From Marinobacter flavimaris (GTDB lineage Bacteria; Pseudomonadota; Gammaproteobacteria; Pseudomonadales; Oleiphilaceae): a stretch of 64,000 bases of DNA. Below are positions 19,487 through 28,196 of this stretch, in pieces. Every line of letters begins with the position of its first letter. Position 1 is the first letter of the stretch. Location: the NCBI RefSeq assembly GCF_002933295.1, contig NZ_PSSW01000004.1, positions 186,001 through 250,000 on the forward strand, given 5' to 3'. Below the pieces are notes generated by a model. It searched no databases. It saw only the letters and a program-made list of their open reading frames with translations, and was not told where the DNA came from. The position numbers and the translations under genes are program-made.

Positions 19487-19921
19487 TTAGGCCGGATTGA
19501 GCTTCGTGAGATACCGGCGCGCCACCTTGCCAAAGATCAGCAAGCACACGAGGGTCTGCAATAGAACGGCAACCGCAAAACCGATCATCACAAGGCCCAT
19601 TGGAAGCTCTGAGATAACTATCATGAGGTCATCAATCACAGGGGCATCGGCTGAAACGAACAGCAGAGCGATGAGGGAAATGAAAGAGACAACCAGCGCA
19701 CTGATGTTCACAGAGACGGACATCATCCAGTTCTCCCGGAGCGTCGGCGCCCTACCAAACGCCGAAACCGATGCGGCCATTGCGCCATAGGCGGCACCGA
19801 TCATCGCCCCGATTTGCACGCCGGAATTCATATCGATGTTGAATACCTCACCGATCGTAATAATGCAGAGCTGGAGAGCGGCGTAGAGGCCGGTAAAGTT
19901 GAGAATTGTCTTTGTGATCAT
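19487..19921 (-). CDS. ABZJ_00895 family integral membrane protein
   Basis: A 144-residue inner-membrane protein with four predicted helices: about 5-25, 35-55, 70-90 and 105-130. The order and the AAYGAMAASVSAFGRAPT...W segment recall the ABZJ_00895 family, small gammaproteobacterial membrane proteins of unknown function. The ATG at 19921 has AAGGAAG 7 bases upstream. It follows two other small membrane genes and the secretion cargo module on the same strand, and may be a further immunity or accessory gene, but that is only positional inference. Confidence 0.7.
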   Translation of the reverse strand: MITKTILNFTGLYAALQLCIITIGEVFNIDMNSGVQIGAMIGAAYGAMAASVSAFGRAPTLRENWMMSVSVNISALVVSFISLIALLFVSADAPVIDDLMIVISELPMGLVMIGFAVAVLLQTLVCLLIFGKVARRYLTKLNPA

Positions 19922-20046
19922 ATTTAAGCTTCCTTGCTTTTTTGGTTTTTAATTTATTGGCACGTTCTCAAGAACTTCAAAATCTCAGACACTTGCGCTG
20001 CGGCAGATGCCGGCAAGCCCAGCAGTTTGCCATCGGCGGGAGCGCT

Positions 20047-20514
20047 TCATTCAGACTGCATTAATACACCTGCCACCAGAACAACGGCGAGCGTTCCATA
20101 CATTGACAGAACAGGAACGAGACACCACGCTTGCCAGAGCTTTGGCAGCGGAACATCTGGGTCGCCCAACGTCGATGCTCGCCTGTGCCAGAAACGAGAC
20201 GAACAATTACGGAAAACAAGGAACGCAAAGACATGGCTGCACCTGACGAGACGACCGACAAGCGCCTCTGACCAGATCTGGCTGATACTGGAAAGACTGC
20301 CAGAATGCGTCGCGACTCGTTGTTCTATTTTTTTGGCATAACGAAACCCCGTGGTCACGATCACAAAGATGAACAACAGGTTCAGCAGAATGCCTCCAGC
20401 CACCACATGTGCTGCAAAGATTCGCCATTCATCACTCACGGTTGCTCGCCCCATAGCTCGGTTTTGTAAGAGAAAAAAGGGGCTGTTCACAGCGGGCGAC
20501 TTTTCACTCAACAA
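20047..20514 (-). CDS. Small membrane protein, paralogue of upstream gene
   Basis: A protein of about 135-155 residues with two strong hydrophobic helices, one near the N-terminus (VVAGGILLNLLFIFVIVTTG) and one at the C-terminus (LVPVLSMYGTLAVVLVAGVL). Between them is a hydrophilic loop with W..ALVGRLVRCSHVFAFLVFRN. The same layout and the pattern GR-R---V-AF---RN, then LW--+P, recur in the gene immediately upstream, so they look like diverged duplicates. The start is TTG at 20514, overlapping the neighbour's stop, or ATG at 20454. The family is not recognised. Confidence 0.6.
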   Translation of the reverse strand: MLSEKSPAVNSPFFLLQNRAMGRATVSDEWRIFAAHVVAGGILLNLLFIFVIVTTGFRYAKKIEQRVATHSGSLSSISQIWSEALVGRLVRCSHVFAFLVFRNCSSRFWHRRASTLGDPDVPLPKLWQAWCLVPVLSMYGTLAVVLVAGVLMQSE

Positions 20515-20896
20515 TCACCAAAAAAATTGCCGACAACGCAAAGATCATTGCGCAGACAAAAGTAAAGCTGACAGGGATAAGCGCCCACAGCTTTAAATTC
20601 CTGGGAGTCGCCTTATCCTCTGTACCCATTCGCAACGCAACTTTGCTACCGATCACAGGGAGATTCCTGTAGGTGAAAAAGGCCCAGACGTTCATGGCAC
20701 GAATCCACCTTCCCCAGGGGCCATCGCCCCACAGAATTTTTGTCATATCCAGGTAGGCGCCGGGCGCGGCAATCTTGGCCTCTACCACGCGTATCCTCGA
20801 AAACGCTACTGTCACTGTAAACAGTATTCCCAGTAAGCCGCCTATCATGGAGGCAATCCCCAAGAACGCTGAAATAACTGTGAGTGCCTCGATCAT
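20504..20896 (-). CDS. Small membrane protein, paralogue of downstream gene
   Basis: A protein of about 130 residues with an N-terminal helix (VISAFLGIASMIGGLLGILFTV) and a C-terminal helix (LIPVSFTFVCAMIFALSAIFLVI) around a cytoplasmic or periplasmic loop, GPWGRWIRAMNVWAFFTYRNLPVIGSKVALRMG. It shares order and spaced identities with the next gene, which it overlaps by 11 bases when that gene starts at TTG. ATG at 20896 has AGG nearby; TTG at 20902 is the alternative. It lies 85 bases after the DUF2931 lipoprotein. No known family was recognised. Confidence 0.6.
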   Translation of the reverse strand: MIEALTVISAFLGIASMIGGLLGILFTVTVAFSRIRVVEAKIAAPGAYLDMTKILWGDGPWGRWIRAMNVWAFFTYRNLPVIGSKVALRMGTEDKATPRNLKLWALIPVSFTFVCAMIFALSAIFLVIVE

Positions 20897-20981
20897 CAGC
20901 AATGACCTAAGTGATATTGGTGCCCATCATGGAGTCACCTTCACTACGCATTTCTCTTTTGCGTAACGACAGCTCAACGTC

Positions 20982-21590
20982 CTACCTGGCGGGCGCAGGG
21001 ATGACCCCTTTGTCAATGTAATGCTGCACCTGCGCTTGATAGCCGGAGGGGTCACCATTTGCAGCTTCAGCACGTAATTCGTCGATTACCGGGGCGGCAA
21101 AACCTGAATCTTCGTCACCCGCGCAATCCCGACACGATGCTCGCCACCACGCCAGAGCCTGGCCTTTGCCTGAGAAGCCAACGATAAAGTAATGCCCATA
21201 CTTCGGCGTCGGATAATCTTCGAACCACTCGGCAACGGTCTCACTGAATTCCTCGGGCATGGGTAGCGAGACCTCGTAAAATTTCTGCTCCCTGTGCGAA
21301 AACCAGCGGGCTTCGACCCGTTCCGGAACTGGTGCCGGGTCTATAACAATTCGGCCGCCAGTTGGAGGCGTTTGATCATACCCGTAACTGATTGCTCCAC
21401 CGGGTATTCTGCGGTCGCCGTTCAGTGTTACCTCTTCAACCCAGACCGGCCACCCGGATGGCCCCCCGGAGACGATGACGGTGTATTCATAGGTTTTTCT
21501 CTCCGAAGAGCAGGCAACAAGGCCAGTGATCAACACCAACAACACCATCTGGCGGCTGATGGCGAGACAATTTGCAACGTGCTTTGTCAT
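20982..21590 (-). CDS. DUF2931 lipoprotein, predicted effector immunity protein
   Basis: A 202-residue protein with a lipoprotein signal peptide (lipobox LVAC) and a body typical of DUF2931: YTVIVSGGPSGWPVWVEEVTLNGDRRIPGG, VEARWFSHREQKFYEVSLPMPE, and HYFIVGFSGKGQALAWW. Its ATG overlaps the lipase stop as ATGA, so it is translationally coupled to the DUF2235 gene. A periplasmic lipoprotein next to a periplasm-targeted lipase is the usual arrangement of Tle-Tli pairs. That it neutralises this lipase is inference from context; the DUF2931 call is from its sequence pattern. Confidence 0.75.
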   Translation of the reverse strand: MTKHVANCLAISRQMVLLVLITGLVACSSERKTYEYTVIVSGGPSGWPVWVEEVTLNGDRRIPGGAISYGYDQTPPTGGRIVIDPAPVPERVEARWFSHREQKFYEVSLPMPEEFSETVAEWFEDYPTPKYGHYFIVGFSGKGQALAWWRASCRDCAGDEDSGFAAPVIDELRAEAANGDPSGYQAQVQHYIDKGVIPAPAR

Positions 21591-22855
21591 GGTCGTGCAG
21601 TGACCTCTTGTTGTTGGACGGCTAACGAGGGCCTGTTATAGAAGATCCTTCTCTTACCAGAGTTCTCAGGAAGGTGAGGCAATACATCCTCTCGATGTGA
21701 GGTATGCATGTATTTCCCCAAATACTTCCTAGCAGCAAAGAGGTTGGCTCCAGCTTCCTGCCAAGCGTCAATAGCTTTCTTAAGGTCATCGGGGATTCTG
21801 TGGTTGGCGTTTGACAAATCCATAGGCGACATGGGCAGGCCCTCTGATACCGCCATCTCATACATAAGGTGAAGAGCATGAATCGCCAATTCCTTTCGAG
21901 TTGCTCGCCTCTCCTCCGCGATTACATCCGTGCCCTCAACGCGAGCCTGGATGTTGCGGTGATCATTTCGGTTAAGCGCTTCAATTTTTTTCTGGGCACT
22001 CTGGATTGTCCGATAATTCATACCGTGACCAGAAAAGACTCTGACAGTGAAGATTTCGTGATTCTGGATACCTCCAACCGGATTTTCATAACCCCCACCA
22101 ACATCCGAGTGGACACCCGGCAATGCTATCTCTGAGAAATTGGATGGAAGTCCAGCAGGTTCCCGGATACTCGAAAGGGGGAAGTTTCTACGGATCTCAT
22201 GATGAGCGGTCAGATGAACAATCCTGTCGGCACTGTCCGGCCTGAGATTGACATTAAAATCCAGGTTATTTTGATTTCCGGGAAGATAGAAGCTTCCTAC
22301 AGTATCGAATAATCCTATAAATCCGACTCTTGCAGTGATATCGCGAGGAAACGCATTTAACTTACGAAAGCTAACTACCGACGTTGACAGGCTCGGCTCA
22401 TTTATCTCTGGCAAAATTATTGAGGCGGGCCACTCATTAACGAGATTCACGAAATGCCGGGCCAGCGCGGCTCCCCTGCTAAACCCGAATACATCCAACA
22501 CAACTACATCAGGCTTACTTTCGTCCAGAATGTCGTTGAGTGCAGTGATCGCTGTCTGAATCCGTTTGTGGCCCCCTTCGGGACCTACCCCCAAGGCCAA
22601 ACCAATTATGTCTTCGCGAGCGTCAAAGCCGTCTGGCGCGATATGCCCGGCAATCGTTCCTGGCCCGGGGATGTAAATCCGCTCTGAATTTGCTCCAGAC
22701 TCGTAGAGATCAAACAACTTCGCGACATTGGTAATATCCCTATCTGGCAGGTGTTTGTCGTTGTCTTTGTGGTTGGCAGTTCCATCGAAGAAGATGCCTA
22801 TTCTCAGCGAATTTCCAGCTTTCTCTCGCTTGTTAGGACGAGTAAGAATCTTATC
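21587..22855 (-). CDS. DUF2235 (Tle1-like) lipase domain, severed from PAAR by one stop
   Basis: About 422 open codons with the DUF2235 alpha/beta hydrolase pattern of T6SS phospholipases: IGIFFDGTANHKD near the frame start, then VVLDVFGFSRGAALARHF with nucleophile motif GFSRG, and HSDVGGGY, a typical catalytic Asp/His region. The frame begins directly after the PAAR stop (22856-22858) and in the same frame. No ATG, GTG or TTG occurs before the conserved FFDGT motif; the first standard start is TTG at 22717, which would remove it. Options are a nonsense mutation in a PAAR-lipase fusion, an ATT or CTG start, read-through, or a sequencing error. Start left unresolved. Confidence 0.75.
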   Translation of the reverse strand, partial: DKILTRPNKREKAGNSLRIGIFFDGTANHKDNDKHLPDRDITNVAKLFDLYESGANSERIYIPGPGTIAGHIAPDGFDAREDIIGLALGVGPEGGHKRIQTAITALNDILDESKPDVVVLDVFGFSRGAALARHFVNLVNEWPASIILPEINEPSLSTSVVSFRKLNAFPRDITARVGFIGLFDTVGSFYLPGNQNNLDFNVNLRPDSADRIVHLTAHHEIRRNFPLSSIREPAGLPSNFSEIALPGVHSDVGGGYENPVGGIQNHEIFTVRVFSGHGMNYRTIQSAQKKIEALNRNDHRNIQARVEGTDVIAEERRATRKELAIHALHLMYEMAVSEGLPMSPMDLSNANHRIPDDLKKAIDAWQEAGANLFAARKYLGKYMHTSHREDVLPHLPENSGKRRIFYNRPSLAVQQQEVTARP

Positions 22856-23323
22856 TTAACTATGCTTCAAATCGGCGTCATCGGCACGACTACCGTCTCG
22901 CAATTGAGATGGCCCAGTCTTCATTTCTGCATCCAAAAGACCCTCAACTCCACTCTTGGATTCTGCAGCATCAAAGATCCTGCCTAACTTCGCAGGGGCG
23001 CTGGATACTCCCGAAAATGACGCCGGCGTGTGAGTATCACCAATCACCACAGACCCCGACCCAATCGTCACACCGCCACACGAAATCGCCCCGCCTGTCA
23101 CCGCCGCCGGTTTGCCATTGATCATGACGGTGGACGAACCTCCAGTGATGGTGCGCGGATGGGGCGGGTGTTTGGGTTTGGAATGGGGTGCCAGCGGGTC
23201 GCCTACCCGGGCAACGGGCTTGCCATCAATCAACACATCGGGGGAACCGGCGATCACCGGCGTGGGCGGGAAACCTTCGTGATCGGAGCCAAGGTCTCCG
23301 AGCAGAACTATCGCTTTACTCAT
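22856..23323 (-). CDS. PAAR-domain protein, T6SS spike tip
   Basis: A 155-residue protein. Residues about 1-98 are a PAAR domain, which caps the VgrG spike: GDLGSDHEGFPPTP, VLIDGKPVARVGD, HPPHPRTITGGSSTVMINGKPAAVTGGAISCGG and GSGSVVIGD, with His and Cys for the tip zinc. Residues 99-155 are a low-homology extension that ends at TAA and then continues in frame into the DUF2235 lipase, so this may be the front of a single specialised PAAR effector. No vgrG, hcp or sheath genes lie in the window, so the module depends on a T6SS elsewhere. Confidence 0.9.
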   Translation of the reverse strand: MSKAIVLLGDLGSDHEGFPPTPVIAGSPDVLIDGKPVARVGDPLAPHSKPKHPPHPRTITGGSSTVMINGKPAAVTGGAISCGGVTIGSGSVVIGDTHTPASFSGVSSAPAKLGRIFDAAESKSGVEGLLDAEMKTGPSQLRDGSRADDADLKHS

Positions 23324-23570
23324 GTCGCGTCCTTTGCGTTTTGCCGGGCCATCCTGACCCTTGGGGTATACGGCGCCAGTTTATACTGAAGCGCTCTTCC
23401 AGCCAAACCCATCGATCTCACAGTGTGACGGAATCAAGAGCGAGGAAACGTCAGGCAATACCGGGCCAGCTCGACCCGAAATCCGGGTGGCCGATATCCG
23501 CTGTTAACTGTAATATCCGCACAGGTTAACAGCGACAACCCAGAATCAGACCGTCTGACGGAGAATTATC

Positions 23571-24923
23571 ATGCGCAATGCTGACCTCGTCACCCGTGGC
23601 CTCAAGTCCGTGTGGCACCCCTGCACCCAGATGAAAGACCACGAAGGCGCCGTGCCTCTGGTGCCCATCAAGCGTGGCGAGGGTGTCTGGCTTGAAGACT
23701 TTGAGGGCAATCGATTTATCGATGCCGTCAGCTCCTGGTGGGTCAATCTGTTTGGCCACGCCAATCCGAGAATCAACGCAGCGATCCAGAAGCAGATTGG
23801 CGAGCTGGAACACGTTATCCTCGCCGGTTTTACCCACGAGCCGGTGGTCAATCTGTCCGAGCGACTGATTGAAGTGACCCCGCCCGGTCTGAACAAGGTC
23901 TTTTACGCCGACAACGGCTCCTCGGCCATCGAAGCCGCCCTGAAAATGAGCTTCCACTACTGGAAGAACCACGGCAAACCGGGCAAGAAGAACTTCGTGA
24001 ACCTGAGCAACAGCTACCACGGTGAAACCCTGGGCGCCCTTGCACTCGGCGATGTCTCGCTCTACAAGGACACCTATCAGCCGCTACTGATGGAAGTGCT
24101 GACAGCGCCCTCCCCGGACGCCTTCAACAAGGAGCCGGGTGAGACCGACGAAGCCTACGCGCTGCGACAGTTTGAAGCCATGGAAAAGCTGCTGGCCGAG
24201 AAGCACGACGAAATCTGCGCCGTGGTGGTGGAACCGCTGATCCAGTGCGCTGGCGGCATGCGGATGCACCATCCGATTTATCACACCAAACTGCGGGAAG
24301 CCTGCGACCGCTATGGCGTGCACCTGATTGCGGATGAGATCGCCGTGGGTTTTGGCCGCACCGGCACCCTGTTTGCCTGTGAGCAGTCGGGCATCACTCC
24401 GGATTTCATGTGCCTGTCCAAGGGGCTCACCGCCGGCTACCTGCCACTGTCGGTGGTGCTGACCACGGATGATGTCTACAACGCCTTCTACGACGACTAT
24501 GAAACCCTCAAGGCGTTTCTGCACAGCCACAGCTACACCGGCAACCCCATTGGCTGCGCCGTGGCGTTGGCGACCCTGGACATCTTCCGGGATGACAATG
24601 TGATTGAGAGCAACCGCGCGCTCTCCACGTGTATGGCCGAATCGGTGGCGCACCTGGCAGACCACCCCAATGTCGGCGACATCCGCCAGCATGGGATGAC
24701 TTTGGCCGTGGAGATGGTGAAAGATAAAGCGTCGAAAACGCCTTTCCCCTGGCAGGAACGCCGCGGCATTCGTGTTTATCAGCACGCATTGACCCGCCAG
24801 GCCTTGCTTCGCCCCCTGGGTAATGTGGTTTACTTCATGCCGCCTTACGTGATCACTGAAGAGCAGATCCGCCACCTCGGCCAGGTTGCAACGGAAGGCA
24901 TTGAGATCGCGGTTCGCGACTGA
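23571..24923 (+). CDS. bioA: Adenosylmethionine-8-amino-7-oxononanoate aminotransferase
   Basis: A 450-residue PLP enzyme of biotin synthesis that uses SAM as amino donor to make DAPA from KAPA. The N-terminus WHPCTQMKDHE is diagnostic for BioA. Other motifs are DAVSSWWVNLFGHANP, YADNGSSAIEAALKM, LIADEIAVGFGRTGTLFA and CLSKGLTAGYLPLS, with the PLP Lys near residue 284. It stands apart from other bio genes here and is transcribed away from the PAAR gene across a 247-bp gap that holds its promoter; no BirA-type operator was recognised there. Confidence 0.95.
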   Translation: MRNADLVTRGLKSVWHPCTQMKDHEGAVPLVPIKRGEGVWLEDFEGNRFIDAVSSWWVNLFGHANPRINAAIQKQIGELEHVILAGFTHEPVVNLSERLIEVTPPGLNKVFYADNGSSAIEAALKMSFHYWKNHGKPGKKNFVNLSNSYHGETLGALALGDVSLYKDTYQPLLMEVLTAPSPDAFNKEPGETDEAYALRQFEAMEKLLAEKHDEICAVVVEPLIQCAGGMRMHHPIYHTKLREACDRYGVHLIADEIAVGFGRTGTLFACEQSGITPDFMCLSKGLTAGYLPLSVVLTTDDVYNAFYDDYETLKAFLHSHSYTGNPIGCAVALATLDIFRDDNVIESNRALSTCMAESVAHLADHPNVGDIRQHGMTLAVEMVKDKASKTPFPWQERRGIRVYQHALTRQALLRPLGNVVYFMPPYVITEEQIRHLGQVATEGIEIAVRD

Positions 24924-24952
24924 CAACCGCCAGGAACCTGAGAGACCAGCTC

Positions 24953-25687
24953 ATGCGCATACCCCGCATCTATACCAATTCTGCCCTCGCCCAGGGCAGC
25001 ACTGCCGAACTTGATGACAACGCCGCACAACATGTGGGCCGGGTATTGCGCATGCAGCCGGGACAGGAGCTGCTGCTCTTCAACGGTGATGGCAACGACT
25101 ACCCCGCCACCATTTCCAGTGCCAGCAAGAAGAACGTGGAAGTCCAGGTTGGCACCCCGGAAGCCAACACCACCGAATCCCCATTGGAAATCGTTCTCGG
25201 CCAGACCCTCTCCAAGGGTGACCGCATGGACTACGCAGTGCAGAAAGCGGTGGAAATGGGTGTTACCCGTATCGTGCCGCTAACCACCGAACGATGCGAC
25301 GTAAAACTGAAGGGCGACCGGGAAGACAAGCGCCTGCGCCACTGGCAATCCGTTGCAATCAGCGCCGCCGAGCAGTGCGGGCGCGCCCGGGTGCCAGAGA
25401 TCCTGCCGGTGATGACGGTTTCCGAGTGGCTGGAACACAGCCGCGATTGCGAAGTCCGCCTGGTTCTCCACCACCGCACCGAACACGCGCTGAAGTCCAT
25501 CATTCCCCCAGAGCGGGTGGCTCTAATGATCGGACCGGAAGGCGGCCTCTCTCCCGAGGAAATCGCTCACGCAGAAAAGGAAGGCTTCCTGCCGGTAGCC
25601 CTCGGCCCCCGGGTACTGCGAACGGAAACCGCCCCGGTTGCGGCCATGGCGCTTTGCCAATGGCTGTGGGGCGACATCGGCGGCTGA
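24953..25687 (+). CDS. rsmE: 16S rRNA (uracil-1498-N3)-methyltransferase
   Basis: A 244-residue SPOUT-fold methyltransferase modifying U1498 of 16S rRNA. The PUA-like N-terminus contains HVGRVLRMQPGQELLLFNGDG. The SPOUT part has ALSKGDRMDYAVQKAVEMGVTRIVPL (here QTLSKGDR), then LMIGPEGGLSPEE and LGPRVLRTETAPVAA, which form the trefoil knot and SAM site. It starts 29 bp after bioA on the same strand, so the two are probably co-transcribed. Confidence 0.96.
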   Translation: MRIPRIYTNSALAQGSTAELDDNAAQHVGRVLRMQPGQELLLFNGDGNDYPATISSASKKNVEVQVGTPEANTTESPLEIVLGQTLSKGDRMDYAVQKAVEMGVTRIVPLTTERCDVKLKGDREDKRLRHWQSVAISAAEQCGRARVPEILPVMTVSEWLEHSRDCEVRLVLHHRTEHALKSIIPPERVALMIGPEGGLSPEEIAHAEKEGFLPVALGPRVLRTETAPVAAMALCQWLWGDIGG

Positions 25688-25806
25688 CAGACACCGACCG
25701 TACCGCCGTCTCATGTTGGCACGCAAGTCATTGACATAACGGGGTGCCAACAACATTATCCCTGTCGACTCCGGAAGCAAAAAAACGATCACACGCGAGT
25801 AACGGG

Positions 25807-27036
25807 ATGACAAGCCTGCTAAGCACCCAAGAATTCTGGCAATACCTCAGTATTCCGGTCATTGCCGCCCTGATTGGCTGGACCACCAACTGGCTTGCCA
25901 TCAAGATGACCTTCTACCCCCTGGAATTCATTGGCAAACCACCGCTGCTTGGCTGGCAAGGTATTATTCCCTCGAAGGCCCGCAAAATGGCGGCCATCAG
26001 TGTCGACGCCACTATCTCCAAGATCGGAACCGTTCGGGAGATCTTCCAGCAGATCGATCCGAAAGTTCTCGCCACCCATATCGTTCACTCCGTCGAACCC
26101 CGCATCGAGGAATACGTGGACGAAATGATGCTCAAGGAATACCCCACCTTCTGGGAAAACCTGCCGGCCTCGGCCAGGAAGATGGTCTACGATCGCGTCC
26201 GCAAATCCACGCCCCAGCTCGTGGACAACCTGGTGGAAGATGTCTCCGACAACATTGAAGACCTGCTGGATATCAAGGGCATGGTCATCGAGCGCCTGGC
26301 CAGCGACAAGGAGCTGCTGAACCGGATCTTTATCGAGTGCGGTGAGGTGGAATTCCGGTTCATCATCAACTCTGGGCTCTACTTCGGCTTTCTGTTCGGC
26401 CTGATCCAGATGGCAGTCTGGTATGTCTATCCGAGCTGGTGGGTGCTGCCGTTCTTCGGTCTTCTGGTGGGTTGGGCGACCAACTGGATTGCCCTGAATG
26501 TGATTTTCCGGCCGCTGCACGCCAAAAAAGTCGGCCCCTTCCGGGTTCAGGGTCTGTTCCTGAAACGCCAGCCGGCCGTGGCAGAGTCGTTCTGCCACAT
26601 CGTGACCCACGAGATACTCACCGTTGGCAACATCATCAACGCGATTCTCGATGGGCCCAAGGGTGATCGCGCCCGCAACATGGTCAAGAAGCACATCAAA
26701 CCGCTGGTGGATGAAACCGCCGGCATGGGCAAGGCACTGACCCAAATGGCCTTCGGACCCACCGGCTTTGCCACCCTCAAGAACAAGGTTGGCGAGAAGG
26801 CCATCGAAATATCACAGACATCGTTCAACAACCCGGTGTTCGAGAAGGACCGGGCCAGAGCCGTCGAATCGATCATGGTCGAGCGGATGATTGCACTGTC
26901 TTCCGAAGAGTTTCAGGACTTGCTACGGCCCTGTTTCCAGGAGGATGAAATCAAACTGATTCTGGTGGGCGCATTCCTCGGCTTTGGCGCCGGTATCTGC
27001 CAACTGGTGTTCGTGTTCGGGGAGTCGTTCCTGTAA
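25807..27036 (+). CDS. DUF445 (UPF0754-like) membrane protein
   Basis: A 409-residue protein with hydrophobic segments at the N-terminus (VIAALIGWTTNWLAIKMTFYPLEF), in the middle (two helices near 190-230, including a second GWATNWIALNVIF copy) and at the C-terminus (ILVGAFLGFGAGICQLVFVF). The duplicated GW-TNW-A---F-P motif is the DUF445 signature. The soluble stretches are long and helical. No molecular function is established. The ATG at 25807 has CGGGATG context with weak ribosome binding. It lies 119 bp after rsmE. Confidence 0.85.
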   Translation: MTSLLSTQEFWQYLSIPVIAALIGWTTNWLAIKMTFYPLEFIGKPPLLGWQGIIPSKARKMAAISVDATISKIGTVREIFQQIDPKVLATHIVHSVEPRIEEYVDEMMLKEYPTFWENLPASARKMVYDRVRKSTPQLVDNLVEDVSDNIEDLLDIKGMVIERLASDKELLNRIFIECGEVEFRFIINSGLYFGFLFGLIQMAVWYVYPSWWVLPFFGLLVGWATNWIALNVIFRPLHAKKVGPFRVQGLFLKRQPAVAESFCHIVTHEILTVGNIINAILDGPKGDRARNMVKKHIKPLVDETAGMGKALTQMAFGPTGFATLKNKVGEKAIEISQTSFNNPVFEKDRARAVESIMVERMIALSSEEFQDLLRPCFQEDEIKLILVGAFLGFGAGICQLVFVFGESFL

Positions 27037-27146
27037 ATTCCTGCCATAATTCACCGGCTTAAAACCTGTGCAAGGATGCGTCGTACATCTATACTCTCGG
27101 AAACGGAGGTTCATTACTTCGCACAGGTTCGACCCGGAGGCAACGG

Positions 27147-28196
27147 ATGCCAGGTTTTCTCTCCTGGATTTCAGGATTATTCCCAAGCAAACAATCTGCA
27201 CCACCCGCTCCGGAAGCGCGGCTGTTCAATCCATCCCCGGAGAAACCTGCGGCCGATACCCCTTACACCAGCCCGGAGCTTGCCCAACAGCTTGAGGAAC
27301 ATTTGTTCTGCTGGCTGCTGGATGCAGAGCCGGCGGCCCTGCGCGCTGATCTTTCTTCCTACGAGGAAGTGCTGGAGGAGCTTTATCAGCGGCTCACCAG
27401 CAACAAAATGGAGGAACTGCCCCGCCAACCCATGAGCCTGCCCATGCTCATGCGGGCCCTGTCCGACGAGTCCACCGATCGCCAGCGGCTCACGGAGATC
27501 ATTCTTGGTGATCCCTCCCTGACCGATCAATTGCTTCAGATTGCCAACAGCCCCTACTTCCGAACCAGCGACCACGCCATCGAATCGGTGGACCAGGCGG
27601 TATTTGTTTTGGGGGTAGATGGCATCCGGAACGTGATTTCCGCGGCGGTTATGCGCCCCATGATGGCCGCAAGGAACAGCCGGGAAGCGCTGTTTGGTCA
27701 GCGTGGCTGGCGCTGGGGCCTGACCTGCGCGCGAGCCGCAGAACTCATTGCCAGAACCCAGGGCGAAGACACCAGTGCACACTTTATGGTGGGCCTGCTG
27801 CCCTCACTGGCGTACATCACGATCCGCCGCGAACTTCAGCGAATCTGCCGGTCGCGCACAGCAATCGGCGAACCGGAGCCGGCGCTTATTCGGCATGCTC
27901 TGGCGAGATACCAGTGGGCTACCTGCCAGCTCCTGGCGAACGAATGGAACCTTCCCCCCAAGTACCATGCCTACCTGCTGGCCGCGGAACGGCCAGCCCC
28001 AAAACAGAAGCACACTCCGCTGACGGACGGCATGGTTATTGGCACCCGGGAAGTGCTGAGGCACGCCCATCAGCGCAACCTCGCAGAAGAGGACCTGCCA
28101 AAAGTGGTGCGCCTGACCCCGGATCAGATCAGCAACATTCGCAACGCGCTGCAGAAAATGCTTCGGGAAGGCGGCCGTTCAACTGTCAGAAGTTGA
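27147..28196 (+). CDS. HDOD domain signalling protein
   Basis: A 349-residue cytoplasmic protein. An HDOD domain spans about residues 90-300: LPRQPMSLPMLMRAL, then LTEIILGDPSLTDQLLQIANSPYFRT, SVDQAVFVLGVDGIRNVISAAVMRPM. It resembles an HD hydrolase without intact metal-binding HD residues, typical of output domains in signalling proteins. No receiver, GGDEF or EAL domain is attached. GGAGG lies 6 bases before the ATG. Its last 18 bases overlap the 3' end of the convergent YihY gene. Confidence 0.85.
   Translation: MPGFLSWISGLFPSKQSAPPAPEARLFNPSPEKPAADTPYTSPELAQQLEEHLFCWLLDAEPAALRADLSSYEEVLEELYQRLTSNKMEELPRQPMSLPMLMRALSDESTDRQRLTEIILGDPSLTDQLLQIANSPYFRTSDHAIESVDQAVFVLGVDGIRNVISAAVMRPMMAARNSREALFGQRGWRWGLTCARAAELIARTQGEDTSAHFMVGLLPSLAYITIRRELQRICRSRTAIGEPEPALIRHALARYQWATCQLLANEWNLPPKYHAYLLAAERPAPKQKHTPLTDGMVIGTREVLRHAHQRNLAEEDLPKVVRLTPDQISNIRNALQKMLREGGRSTVRS

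Noticed and set aside
19934-20341. Plus-strand frame opposite the small membrane gene
   Set aside because: Composition is non-protein-like and it begins in a spacer without a ribosome site; the minus-strand frame has coherent membrane helices.
22715-22717. TTG 22717 as the start of the lipase
   Set aside because: It would delete the conserved FFDGT motif and some 45 in-frame codons; I treat the lipase start as unresolved instead.
16398-23323. Prophage or integrative element in the accessory region
   Set aside because: No integrase, transposase, tRNA target or direct-repeat pair was seen, so I describe it only as an accessory stretch.
27062-27128. Inverted repeat AACCTGTGC...GCACAGGTT before the HDOD gene
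   Set aside because: Only 9-bp arms separated by about 49 bases. Chance pairing is likely, and no second copy or functional context was seen.
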